Shown: positions 1 through 7,500 of the stretch, in pieces
Layout: each line of letters opens with the position of its first letter
Position numbering within the stretch: the first letter of the stretch is position 1
Origin: a bacterium
GTDB taxonomy: Bacteria > UBP14 > UBA6098
Direction of reading: 5' to 3'
DNA: 10,667 nt
NCBI GenBank assembly: GCA_030642425.1
Contig: DAOWNU010000027.1
Location: 1-10,667, forward strand
Position numbers and translations under genes: made by a program
Notes under the pieces: generated by a model
The model's database searches: none
Told to the model about the DNA's origin: nothing
What the model saw: the letters and a program-made list of their open reading frames with translations, nothing else

Positions 1-999
1 ACGCTCCTTGACCTTTTCGAGGTCGTAGTGGTCCTCGTCGAGTATCTGCCTCGCCTCTTCGATATTTATTTGGTCCTCCGAGCCTTCTATCCACGGGAGT
101 TCCAGAATCCCATCGATGTATGTCAGGGATACGGAATACTCCGCGCTCGCCGGGTTCATTCGTTCGAGTCGGTCCAGTTCGTGCTCTCCGGCCTTGCGGG
201 CATCGTCGGGCAGCGATTTTTCCGTGAGCTTGCCGCGAAGTTCGGCAATCTCAGCGCCTTCTTCCTCTCCCAGTTCGCGTTTGATAGCCTTCATTTGCTC
301 CCGAAGGACGAAATCGCGCTGGCCCTTTTTAATCGATTCGTCCGCCTGAGACTGAATTTCGTTGGATATGCGCAGAACCGACAATTCGGTTGAGAGGTAT
401 GACTGGAGAAATTTTAGTCTTTCGAGGATATTTGTTGTCTGAAGAATCATCTGTTTTTTCTCGATACCGATATTCAGCGCCGCCGCTATCGAATCCGCGA
501 ATGAGCCGGGGTTGTTCAAGTCCATCGAATCGACGGGCATATCGTCGGGCAGATATGGCGCGAGAGAAATAACTTCTTTGAATTGCACGTAAATCGCCCT
601 GACGAGAGCCATCTCCTCGGGAGTATTGGCTCGCGTTTCGACAAGTTTTTCGAATTTCGCCTTGAGATATGGCTCCGACGATAGCTGCTCGACAATTTTT
701 ATCCTATCGAGAGATTTGAGGAGAAGGCGGATCGAGCCGTCGGGGAAGCGCAGCATTTTCAGGATAGTCGCGCTGACACCTATGTTATATAGGCTGTCGA
801 AATCGTCGCCGTTCTTCGATTTCGGACGCACGGCAATTATGGCGAAGACCTTTCCTTCGGAAACAGAGTCGTCGATAAGCATTATCTGGGATTTGTCGGT
901 TACTATACGCGGGATTATCAACCCCGGAAAGGCGACATTATCTGTCAGGGGCAGGATAGGCAGCTTTATAGTTGTTTGTTCGCTTGTATCTACAGGCAT
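1..999 (-). CDS. lon: Lon ATP-dependent protease, N-terminal part (cut by window edge)
   Basis: Lon is a cytosolic AAA+ serine protease that degrades misfolded and selected regulatory proteins. Only the first 333 codons are present; the gene runs off the left edge. The N-terminal substrate-binding domain opens with LPILPLTDNVAFPG (residues 13-26), a typical Lon start. Residues around 200-280 form the charged helical linker, followed by LPW at 301-303 and DEDHYDLEKVKER at 321-333, which is the conserved block just ahead of the AAA+ module. The Walker motifs and the Ser-Lys protease dyad lie outside the window. The start is the ATG complementary to 997-999, preceded by GAGG about 7 nt upstream. 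This ATG shares its A with the TAA stop of the upstream hsp20 gene (TAATG), so the two are almost certainly co-transcribed and translationally coupled. The identification is firm; which Lon paralogue this is cannot be told from this part. Confidence 0.95.
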   Translation of the reverse strand, partial: MPVDTSEQTTIKLPILPLTDNVAFPGLIIPRIVTDKSQIMLIDDSVSEGKVFAIIAVRPKSKNGDDFDSLYNIGVSATILKMLRFPDGSIRLLLKSLDRIKIVEQLSSEPYLKAKFEKLVETRANTPEEMALVRAIYVQFKEVISLAPYLPDDMPVDSMDLNNPGSFADSIAAALNIGIEKKQMILQTTNILERLKFLQSYLSTELSVLRISNEIQSQADESIKKGQRDFVLREQMKAIKRELGEEEGAEIAELRGKLTEKSLPDDARKAGEHELDRLERMNPASAEYSVSLTYIDGILELPWIEGSEDQINIEEARQILDEDHYDLEKVKER

Positions 1000-1439
1000 T
1001 ACAGAACCTCGACTTTGAAAGCGCCCTTTTGTTTTTCGCTTGTAGCGGGTATCTTAACAACAAGGAAGCCCCTGGAATATAAGGTTTCGGGCTGCGACCC
1101 GAGAAATTTGTGCGGTATCTGGATATTGCGCTCGAAAGGCCCGTAGTTTATTTCGAGGTTGTGGAAAATCGTTTTTTTTCGGAGCAGCTGCTCGCTGCGC
1201 ACGCCGGATATCGTGATAACATCGTCCTCGATATGAACCCTGATATTCTTTCTCTCGACTCCGGCCAGCTCGCAAATAATGCAGAACTCATCCTTCGTTT
1301 CGCACACGTCCGTGGCTGGATGCCAGACATTGATAGCCCGGAGCAGGCTGCTGTTTCGCAATTGCGAGAACTCGGAGAAAAGGCGGCGCATTTCTTCCTC
1401 GATATCGGAGCGGCGCTTTGCGAAAATCTTTTCCTTCAT
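999..1439 (-). CDS. Small heat-shock protein, Hsp20/alpha-crystallin family
   Basis: This is a 146-aa ATP-independent holdase chaperone that binds unfolding proteins in the cytosol and keeps them available for refolding or disaggregation. Residues 1-38 are the variable, charged N-terminal arm. The alpha-crystallin domain spans about 39-132: ELAGVERKNI at 57-66, YGPFERNIQIP at 99-109 (the family's YGxFxRxIxLP-like strand) and GFLVVKIP at 124-131 (GxL-type motif). The tail ends in VEV (143-145), a candidate for the I-x-I anchoring motif. Length fits the family. The ATG has a GGGGGA ribosome-binding site a few bases upstream and lies 13 bp after the purine nucleoside phosphorylase gene; its TAA overlaps the ATG of lon by one base. 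Coupling of a holdase to Lon suggests bound clients may be passed to degradation, which is inference. Family certain; no specific gene name is justified. Confidence 0.93.
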   Translation of the reverse strand: MKEKIFAKRRSDIEEEMRRLFSEFSQLRNSSLLRAINVWHPATDVCETKDEFCIICELAGVERKNIRVHIEDDVITISGVRSEQLLRKKTIFHNLEINYGPFERNIQIPHKFLGSQPETLYSRGFLVVKIPATSEKQKGAFKVEVL

Positions 1440-1452
1440 TATTCCCCCGTAG

Positions 1453-2280
1453 TTATAGCTTCATTTTCGGGATTATCTCCACGATAAGGTTCGATAACTT
1501 TTCGTCGGCCATATTCGCGACCGCGAGAACCTTCTCCAGCGTCGTCGGCTCGAGGGCGTCGGGCAGGCACATGTCCGTTATAAGCGAGAAGCCGAGAACA
1601 CGCATATCGCTGTGCACCGCCACGATTACTTCGGGGACTGTGCTCATCCCCACCGCATCGGCGCCAATTCTTCTCATGAAACGGTATTCCGCGCCGGTTT
1701 CGAGGCACGGCCCCATCAGGGCAACATACACTCCCTGCATAAGACGGACACTGTTTTCCAGAGCGGTTTTTTCCGCCGCTTCCCGCAGTTCGGGGGTGTA
1801 TGCCCGGCTCATATCGGGGAAACGAACCCCGAGTTTCGGGTCGTTCACACCGCGGAGAGGGTTATCGCCCATCAGGTTTATATGGTCGGTCATCAACATA
1901 ATATCCCCCGGACGAAACAGCGGATTGACAGCGCCTGCGGCGTTCGATACGACCATGGTTCCGATTCCCAGAGCTTTCATGACTCTCACCGGATAGGTGA
2001 TTGTATGCATGTTGTAGCCCTCGTAGAAATGGAACCGCCCGTGCATTGCCATAACAGGAATCCCTTTCAGGTGGCCGAAAATCAGGTTCCCGGCGTGGCT
2101 TTCGACCGTGCTTGTCGCAAAATGCGGGATTTCGTCGTAGGGTATAATCGTTTCTTTCTCAATTAACTTCGCGGTTTTCCCCATGCCGGTTCCAAGAATT
2201 ATCCCCAGTCTCGGGTGAATAGTGGTTTTTCCCTCGATAAACGGAATTGTTTCCGCCAGCTGCTTTCTGATTTTCTTCAT
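1453..2280 (-). CDS. Purine nucleoside phosphorylase (trimeric PNP family)
   Basis: This 275-aa cytosolic enzyme splits purine nucleosides with phosphate into the free base and (deoxy)ribose 1-phosphate in purine salvage. Visible family landmarks are the phosphate loop GTGMG (30-34, usually GSGxG), GRFHFYEGY at 81-89 holding the Arg and His of the phosphate/ribose site (R82, H84), SNAAGAVNP at 112-120, GPCLETGAEYR at 190-200 with the base-binding Glu194, and GMSTVPE at 211-217 with Met212. The segment GFSLITDMC (230-238) puts Asp236 where mammalian PNP has Asn243. That exchange is known to favour 6-aminopurines, so adenosine or methylthioadenosine may be substrates. The start ATG is preceded by AAAGGAA at good spacing. 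The gene follows divIVA after 132 bp containing a large hairpin, and leads hsp20-lon. A 5'-methylthioadenosine phosphorylase role is the main alternative. Confidence 0.9.
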   Translation of the reverse strand: MKKIRKQLAETIPFIEGKTTIHPRLGIILGTGMGKTAKLIEKETIIPYDEIPHFATSTVESHAGNLIFGHLKGIPVMAMHGRFHFYEGYNMHTITYPVRVMKALGIGTMVVSNAAGAVNPLFRPGDIMLMTDHINLMGDNPLRGVNDPKLGVRFPDMSRAYTPELREAAEKTALENSVRLMQGVYVALMGPCLETGAEYRFMRRIGADAVGMSTVPEVIVAVHSDMRVLGFSLITDMCLPDALEPTTLEKVLAVANMADEKLSNLIVEIIPKMKL

Positions 2281-2329
2281 TCTGTTCCTTTATTCGATGT
2301 TCAATTATTCGGGCTTTCCATTGTGTACC

Positions 2330-2405
2330 GGGCTGGCACGCTATCCGCTACGTTCGTTTCGAGTATTGCCCACATTAGTTACGAACGCGAATATCGCGCC
2401 AGCCC
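2330..2405. repeat. Long imperfect inverted repeat upstream of the PNP gene
   Basis: A 76-nt segment folds on itself. The outer arms GGGCTGGC (2330-2337) and GCCAGCCC (2398-2405) pair over 8 bp; the inner arms CGTTCGT (2351-2357) and ACGAACG (2381-2387) pair over 7 bp. Between them 2339-2348 and 2388-2396 add seven more pairs in short runs (CG, TAT, CG), leaving a small bulge at 2349-2350 and its neighbour. The loop is 23 nt (2358-2380). There is no T-run next to either arm, so it is not a classical intrinsic terminator. It sits in the 132-bp gap between divIVA and the PNP gene and would be in the 5' leader of the PNP-hsp20-lon message if transcription reads through from divIVA. It may be an mRNA processing or attenuation structure, a protein-binding palindrome or a small mobile repeat. 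Confidence 0.75.
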
Positions 2406-2412
2406 TCGATTA

Positions 2413-2994
2413 TCATTCTTCAAACAGCGCCTCGCGTCTTCTTCTATGGGTGGAATTGGAAAAAACTTCGCCGTCCGGGAGCGGATATTCGACCCTGATT
2501 TCTCCCGGAATTGCGGAAATTGCTTTTTTTACCCTTCGGGCTTCGTATTCTTCGTCGAAACGTTTCAGGGCTTGTTCCTGCAATTCGAGGACACGCATCA
2601 GCTTGCGGAAATACGAGCCTTTTATTGTATTAAGCTCGTAGAGTTCCTGTTTTGTATGGTTGATATCCGCAGCATACTTTGCGATAATTTTCTGTGCTTC
2701 GGCGTCGGCTCTTTCACCGATTCCGGCGGCCTGTTCTTCGGCTTCCGCGACAATTTGTATCGCCTCTTTTTTTGCGAGTTCGAGGGCTTGACCGATTGCG
2801 CCGGATTGGGCCTCGAGTTCGCCGATACGTTTCATAAGGCCTTCGAGCCGTCGCGAGAGAGTATCTTTTTCCTTTTTCAATTCTGCCACAGCTTCGGCTA
2901 TCTGCGCGAGAAAGAACTTGACATCGTCGCGTTTATAGCCCCATGGGGCTTTTTGAAAATCTTGATTTCTTATTTCGAGGGGCGAAAGTGCCAT
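2413..2994 (-). CDS. DivIVA-domain coiled-coil protein
   Basis: This 193-aa protein has the N-terminal DivIVA signature (SPLEIRNQDFQKAPWGY at 4-20, then DDVKFFL), the part that in characterised members binds curved membrane at cell poles and division sites. Residues about 30-140 are rich in E, K, A and L with heptad spacing and should form a long coiled coil for oligomerisation. The tail (about 150-193) is basic and ends RRRREALFEE. Aligned without gaps to Bacillus subtilis DivIVA, the membrane-inserting Phe17-Arg18 is replaced by Pro17-Trp18, with the following Gly-Tyr kept. GGAG lies 5 nt before the ATG. It is the first leftward gene of the divergent locus. A role in cell division or polar growth is the family expectation, but outside Firmicutes and Actinobacteria such proteins are mostly uncharacterised, so no gene symbol is given. 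Confidence 0.85.
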   Translation of the reverse strand: MALSPLEIRNQDFQKAPWGYKRDDVKFFLAQIAEAVAELKKEKDTLSRRLEGLMKRIGELEAQSGAIGQALELAKKEAIQIVAEAEEQAAGIGERADAEAQKIIAKYAADINHTKQELYELNTIKGSYFRKLMRVLELQEQALKRFDEEYEARRVKKAISAIPGEIRVEYPLPDGEVFSNSTHRRRREALFEE

Positions 2995-3011
2995 GTCTGC
3001 TCCAATTCGAT

Positions 3012-3017
3012 ATTATA
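3012..3017 (-). promoter_or_regulatory. Possible -10 box for divIVA
   Basis: Read on the minus strand, 3017-3012 is a perfect TATAAT, with a very AT-rich run upstream. No good -35 lies at 17 bp; a weak TTGCGA-N16-TAAATA pairing a little upstream is an alternative. An 18-bp AT palindrome (3014-3031, TATATTTA-TT-TAAATATA) overlaps this site. A start around 3005 would give a very short leader that still includes the GGAG. Confidence 0.35.
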
Positions 3018-3118
3018 TTTATTTAAATATATAGATTGTTCTCGCAATTTCAAGGGCGAATGTGGCCATTTTAAGTCGAAATTTTCATTTTGCCAGCCAA
3101 GTTAAATTCACAAAGCAC

Positions 3119-3147
3119 TTGACTAAAATCGCGGGATGTAGCATATT
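3119..3147 (+). promoter_or_regulatory. Candidate sigma70-type promoter for clpB
   Basis: TTGACT (3119-3124) and CATATT (3142-3147) are separated by 17 bp, placing a start near 3154 and a leader of about 40 nt before the clpB ATG. A small inverted repeat GCAT...ATGC overlaps the -10. No CIRCE operator (TTAGCACTC-N9-GAGTGCTAA) and no convincing sigma32 box are visible, so heat-shock control is not shown by the sequence. Confidence 0.5.
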
Positions 3148-3196
3148 TCGATGCAATAAATAATTTTATCGACCAGGAACATTCCGGGGAGTTTTA

Positions 3197-5802
3197 ATGA
3201 TCGATCTAAACAAGTTCACCGAGGCTTCACAAGAACTGATTCGCGGGGCGCGCGAACTCGCATTGTCCCGCCGCAACAGCCAGATAGAACCCGTGCATAT
3301 TCTGTATCTTATCGCGGACGATAGACAGGGGATCGGCCTGAAGCTGCTCGCGATGATCGCTATCGATCCGAAAGAGCTTTACGAGAAGGTCAAGGAAGCC
3401 CTGACGCGTATTCCCGTGCTCTCTTCGGTTTCGGAGGATATTTATTTTTCCGGCGAAACAAACGCGCTTCTCGAAAATGCTTTCGGCGAGGCCAATCGCT
3501 TCAAGGACGAGTTCGTTTCGATAGAGCATATCGTTCTGGCAATGGTCAAAGACGACCGGAGCGAGGCGGGAACGCTTCTTCGCGATTTTGGGGCGAACGA
3601 GCATGTTATTCTTCGCGCGCTGAAAAAGATACGGGGACACACCCGTGTTACGGATCAAACACCGGAAACCAAGTTCGCGGCGCTGGAACGTTACGGCATA
3701 GATTACACGGAATTGGCAAGGCAGGGCAAGCTCGATCCGGTTATCGGTCGAACGGAGGAAATTCGTCGTGTTATGCGGGTGCTTTCGCGCAGGCGGAAAA
3801 TAATCCGGCCCTCGTTGGCGAGCCGGGTGTCGGCAAAACAGCGATAGTCGAGGGCCTCGCGCAGAAAATAATCGCCGGGGACGTTCCCGACAGCCTCCGG
3901 GGAGCGCGGCTTGTCCAGCTCGATCTGGGGCAGCTTCTGGCCGGAGCCAAATTCAGGGGTGAGTTTGAAGACCGCCTGAAGGCCTTTATCAAGGAGGTTG
4001 TGGAGTCCGATGGCAGGATAATCATGTTTATCGACGAGATGCACACGATTGTGGGTGCGGGCGCCGCGGAGGGCGCGATCGACGCCTCGAATATGCTGAA
4101 ACCGCCGCTCGCAAGGGGAGAATTGAGGGCTATCGGCGCGACAACATATAACGAATATCGAAAATATATCGAGAAGGACCCGGCGCTGGAGCGAAGATTT
4201 GCGCCCGTGTATATCGAGGAGAACACGGTGGACGAGACTATCTCGATCCTGCGCGGGCTGAAAGAGAAATACGAGCTTCATCACGGCGTGCAGATAAAGG
4301 ACGAGGCTATTATCGCCGCCGCAAGGCTCTCCGACAGGTATGTTCCCGACCGGTTTTTGCCGGACAAGGCAATCGACCTTATCGACGAGGCCGCCGCCAA
4401 TTTGCGTATAGACCTGTTCTCGCAGCCGGCGGAACTGGATGAATTAGAGAAGAGGATTCGTCAGCTCGAGATCGAAAGGCACGGATTAGAGAAGGACGAA
4501 TCCGCCGGAGAAAATCTGAAAGAGGTCAAGTCCGAAATCGCCGGGCTATCGGAGAAACGTAACCTGCTTCGCGCGAGATGGCTTTCGGAAAAGGAAACTA
4601 TCGACAAAATCAACGAGATACAATCCAGAATAGATTCTGCGAAGATAGAATTGGAGCAGGCGGAACGGAACGGCGATCTCGAGGCCGCGGCGAGGATCAA
4701 ATATGGCGCTATCGCCGCGTTGGAGAAAATGCTCGCCGACCGCCGCGAAGAGCTTGTGGAAAATTGTGGGGACGGCGGGTTGCTTCGAGAAGTTGTGACC
4801 GAGGAGGATATAGCCAAAATATTATCGAGTTGGACCGGTATCCCTGTGGCGAAGATCACGGAGGAGGAATCCGAAAAGCTGCTCCGGTTGGAGGACGAGC
4901 TTAAACGGCGGATGATCGGTCAGGACAGGGCGGTCGAGGTGGTGGCGGATGTTGTCCGGTCCGCGCGGGCGGGTCTGTCCGACCCGAATCGACCGCTGGG
5001 GAGCTTCATTTTCCTCGGGAGCACCGGGGTCGGCAAAACGGAACTTGCGCGCACGCTCGCCGGGACGCTTTTCGACGACGAACGCTCTCTAATCCGAATA
5101 GATATGAGCGAGTATATGGAGAAATTCTCGGTCAGCCGGCTTATCGGCGCTCCTCCAGGCTATGTGGGCTACGAGGAGGGCGGCCAGCTTACAGAGGCGG
5201 TTCGACGTCACCCGTATTCTGTCGTTCTGTTCGACGAGATCGAAAAGGCGCACCCGGAGGTTTTCAATCTGCTTCTGCAGGTTCTCGACGACGGAAGGCT
5301 GACGGACAACAAGGGGCGGACGGTCGATTTCACAAATGCGATCCTTATTATGACGTCCAATATCGGCAGCCGGATGATAATGGAGCGAACCGAAAACCTA
5401 ACACCGGAATCGCGCGACCGAATTATGGTGGAGGTTCGGCATGAACTGCTGGGTATGCTTCGGGAAGTTCTTCCACCAGAGTTTTTAAACCGGATCGACG
5501 ATGTGGTCGTTTTCAATCCGCTTCTCCCCGTGGATATTCTTCGCATAGTGCAGCTGCAGTTCGCACATCTGGCCGACCGGCTTCGCGAAAGGGATATCGA
5601 GATCGAACTTTCCACGGAAGCCGCCGAATTTATCGCGCAGGAGGGCTACGACCCTCAATTCGGGGCGAGACCGATAAAAAGGGTTTTGAACAGCGAGGTG
5701 GGCAAAAGGTTGTCCAGAGCGATCCTGACCGGCGAGATACATCCCGGAGACTCGGCAATAGTCGGGATGAAAGACGGCGGGATATTTATTAAGAAAACGT
5801 GA
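3197..5802 (+). CDS. clpB: ClpB protein disaggregase (Hsp100), frameshifted at about 3797-3800
   Basis: ClpB is a hexameric cytosolic AAA+ machine that threads aggregated proteins through its pore and releases them to DnaK. Restoring one base gives 868 aa, matching the family (E. coli 857). The Clp N-domain covers about 1-150. Nucleotide-binding domain 1 has GEPGVGKT (K214), pore loop AKFRGEF and Walker B FIDE (E281). A coiled-coil middle domain spans about 415-525, which separates ClpB from the shorter-linked ClpC. Domain 2 has GSTGVGKT (K614), pore loop GYVGYEEGG, Walker B LFDE (E681) and the GAR sensor. As written, the frame from the ATG shifts within the four A's at 3797-3800: the first frame stops at 3847 (201 correct plus 15 off-frame residues), and the second frame continues from AAT at 3799 as NNPALVGEPGVGKT. 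One extra A restores everything. This is probably a homopolymer sequencing error, since the rest is intact. GGGGAG precedes the ATG. Confidence 0.93.
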
Positions 5803-5871
5803 TTGGACCGGATTGTTCGAACTGTTCTGTCGTTGTGAGAAAGAAGTTGCGAAGCAATACAATAATAAAAC

Positions 5872-5900
5872 TTGCATAAATGGAATTATTTCATTAAATT
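5872..5900 (+). promoter_or_regulatory. Candidate promoter for the secreted-protein gene
   Basis: TTGCAT (5872-5877), 17 bp, then TAAATT (5895-5900) gives a moderate sigma70-like match in an AT-rich stretch. It would start transcription near 5907 with a leader of about 48 nt. The 152-bp gap after clpB has no clear intrinsic terminator; an 8-bp palindrome GTTCGAAC lies at 5815-5822. Confidence 0.4.
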
Positions 5901-5954
5901 GTTACTATGGAAAACTTATAACACAGTATTTAATACTCGAAAAGGGGTGAAAAT

Positions 5955-6656
5955 ATGAGAAAAACATTTATCGCAGTGCTCATTCTCGTTCTTTTCGTCG
6001 GTGGTGCGATGGCTTGGGTTGTAAGAGCTTGGGTGGCGTATCCCGGGCCGCCGGCAGTGATCTGTATCGAGATTTGCAACGACGGACCCGATGTCGTTAT
6101 GTATAACGACTTCCATATTTATTCTGAAACGCCCTGTATTGTCGATGCCGTTCCAAAGATGGGCTGGGAAAGTTGGTCTGACCCTTGTTTAACGGGTGCC
6201 CATTGGGTAACAGGGGCCCTTTTACATTTTATGTCCGGAGCGTGTGACACATTTTGTATCGGATGCGATCCTATCCCGGATTTTTTAATGTGGGAATTGA
6301 CAGCCGAGGGCGAGCCTATTGCCACCGGTATGGCGTCGGTCGAGATGAGTATAGACGAAACTTCCCGATGCTCCGGGTGTCTGAAGCTCGCGGTTAAATC
6401 ATTCCCGAACCCAACCAATGTCGGTGCGGAAATCGCGATAGAGATGAATTTCGACGCTCCGGTGGATCTGACTATCTACGATATTCTCGGCAATCCGGTA
6501 ATCGAGCTTATGAAGGGCGAAGATATTTCCAGAACCGGTAGTATCGTCTGGGACGGCACGAACGAAAAGGGCGAAAGTGTCCCAAGCGGAATGTATTTCT
6601 ACAAGGTCTCCGCGGGACAGAAAACCGGGATCGGCCATATCACGATACTGAAATAA
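5955..6656 (+). CDS. Secreted cysteine-rich protein with T9SS-like C-terminal domain
   Basis: This 233-aa protein starts with a clear Sec signal peptide: basic MRK, a hydrophobic core and a likely cleavage after AMA (residue 20). The middle part (about 21-140) is not a family I recognise; it is rich in Trp, Pro and Cys, with cysteines at 37, 41, 61, 78, 97, 101, 104, 139 and 142, suggesting disulphides or a metal site. The C-terminal part (about 145-233) reads as the beta-sandwich found in FlgD-like and type IX secretion C-terminal domains: SFPNPTN, TIYDILGNPV, WDGTNEKGESVPSGMYFY and a closing HITILK. In Bacteroidota-type systems this directs export through the outer membrane, often with surface attachment; in several candidate phyla the same domain occurs without a proven secretion route. 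GGGGTG stands before the ATG. It has its own apparent promoter and no operon partner, so its role is unknown. Confidence 0.85.
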   Translation: MRKTFIAVLILVLFVGGAMAWVVRAWVAYPGPPAVICIEICNDGPDVVMYNDFHIYSETPCIVDAVPKMGWESWSDPCLTGAHWVTGALLHFMSGACDTFCIGCDPIPDFLMWELTAEGEPIATGMASVEMSIDETSRCSGCLKLAVKSFPNPTNVGAEIAIEMNFDAPVDLTIYDILGNPVIELMKGEDISRTGSIVWDGTNEKGESVPSGMYFYKVSAGQKTGIGHITILK

Positions 6657-6705
6657 AAGCGGAACAGGGCAGCGGCGCACCGTTATCCGGGATAGATAGC
6701 GGATA

Positions 6706-6734
6706 TTGACAAAACGCCTCACGGTTCATATAAT
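6706..6734 (+). promoter_or_regulatory. Perfect-consensus sigma70 promoter for coaE
   Basis: TTGACA (6706-6711) and TATAAT (6729-6734) are both exact consensus boxes with the optimal 17-bp spacer. The expected start is near 6741, about 35 nt before the coaE ATG. This is by far the strongest promoter-like site in the window and indicates that coaE is transcribed independently of the secreted-protein gene. Confidence 0.85.
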
Positions 6735-6739
6735 ATTAA

Positions 6740-6764
6740 CCGATCGATAGTTTTTAAAGATCGG
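6740..6764 (+). promoter_or_regulatory. 5'-end hairpin overlapping the coaE ribosome-binding site
   Basis: CCGATC (6740-6745) can pair with GATCGG (6759-6764) across a 13-nt loop. The left arm coincides with the predicted transcript start and the right arm includes the GG of the GGAG ribosome-binding site (6763-6766). The message would thus begin with a stem that both blunts its 5' end and partly covers the start signal. The stem is only 6 bp, so the effect may be on mRNA stability rather than strict translational control. Confidence 0.5.
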
Positions 6765-6775
6765 AGTTGATTATT

Positions 6776-7375
6776 ATGATCCTTGTTGGCGTTACCGGAC
6801 CCGTCGCATCGGGGAAATCCTCTGTTTGCAAGGTCTTTTGTGAGATGGGCGCCTTGCTTGTGGATGCCGATAAGATGGGGCATGAAGTTCTCGAAGAGCC
6901 TTCGGCAAAGATTATGCTCTTGGAGTATTTCGGTGAGGATGTTGTCGATGACGAAGGCAATATAAACCGCAAACGTATTGCGGATATTGTGTTCTCCAAC
7001 GACGAGGCGTTAACCCAACTCGAAATGATCAGCCATCCGGTTCTTATCGAGCGCCTCGAAAAGATAATAGAAGACCTGAAGATGAGCGGTTTCCCCGGAG
7101 TCGTCGTTCTCGATGCCGCAATGATACCCCAATGGAACACCATCCTGGAACAACTGGATTGCATTATTATGGTTCAATCCCCCCGGTGGCAGAGAGCTAA
7201 CCGCCTTATTCAGGACCGGGGGATACCGCACGAACAATGCGAGAAAAGAATGGACGTTCAGGAAGCGCTTTTCGAGAAGATCACGCAACAGATAGATTAC
7301 ATTATCAAAAACAACGGCGATCTGGGGGAGCTGCGCGGAAAAGCGGTTAAAGTCTGGCTGGACATGAAGAAATAG
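6776..7375 (+). CDS. coaE: Dephospho-CoA kinase
   Basis: The enzyme phosphorylates the 3'-hydroxyl of dephospho-CoA with ATP, the final step of coenzyme A synthesis in the cytosol. The 199-aa length is normal. The protein opens ILVGVTGPVASGKS, with the P-loop GPVASGKS; the family usually has Gly-Ser-Gly-Lys-Ser and here Ala-Ser-Gly-Lys-Ser. It continues with VDADK (the family's conserved D-A-D/dephospho-CoA site), ISHPVLIERL (the HPxx motif) and a lid region QRANRLIQDRG. The ATG at 6776 was chosen because GGAG lies 9 nt upstream; the in-frame TTG at 6767 would abut that site. It is monocistronic, between a consensus promoter and a terminator-like hairpin. Assignment is secure. Confidence 0.93.
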   Translation: MILVGVTGPVASGKSSVCKVFCEMGALLVDADKMGHEVLEEPSAKIMLLEYFGEDVVDDEGNINRKRIADIVFSNDEALTQLEMISHPVLIERLEKIIEDLKMSGFPGVVVLDAAMIPQWNTILEQLDCIIMVQSPRWQRANRLIQDRGIPHEQCEKRMDVQEALFEKITQQIDYIIKNNGDLGELRGKAVKVWLDMKK

Positions 7376-7454
7376 CGGACGGTCTATCCGGATACCGGCG
7401 CGTTGAGTTCAAGAGATCGAGGTCCAAACTAACTTAAATCCGAAAATATGATTT

Positions 7455-7500
7455 AAAGCCCATTTCTCCAATAGAGTGGTTGACTTTGGGCTTTTCTTTT
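7455..7500 (+). terminator. Candidate intrinsic terminator after coaE
   Basis: AAAGCCCA (7455-7462) pairs with TGGGCTTT (7487-7494) over 8 bp with a 24-nt loop, followed by a T-rich tail (TCTTTT). The loop is large, which lowers confidence. It overlaps the possible promoter of the next gene. Confidence 0.55.

Noticed and set aside
28..1018. Rightward reading frames over the first kilobase
   Set aside because: They lie antisense to the clear lon coding sequence and show no protein-family features.
2215..3105. Long rightward frame opposite divIVA
   Set aside because: It is the complement of the divIVA gene, is Phe/Cys-rich as expected for a shadow frame, and has no start signal.
2995..3196. 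CIRCE/HrcA or sigma32 control between divIVA and clpB
   Set aside because: No TTAGCACTC inverted repeat is present and the CTTGACT...CATATT match fits a sigma70-type promoter better than the CCCCAT-type heat-shock box.
3797..3805. Programmed -1 frameshift in clpB
   Set aside because: The zero-frame codons CGG AAA ATA do not form an X-XXY-YYZ slippery heptamer and repairing with GAA would mispair; ClpB is not known to need recoding at this site.
4000..5802. A separate short Clp ATPase starting at the GTG at 4000
   Set aside because: The frame is open and homologous well upstream of 4000, including Walker A, and no ribosome-binding site precedes the GTG; it is the rest of clpB.
6767..6775. 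TTG at 6767 as the coaE start
   Set aside because: It directly abuts GGAG (6763-6766), leaving no spacing; the ATG at 6776 has normal spacing and gives a typical CoaE N-terminus.
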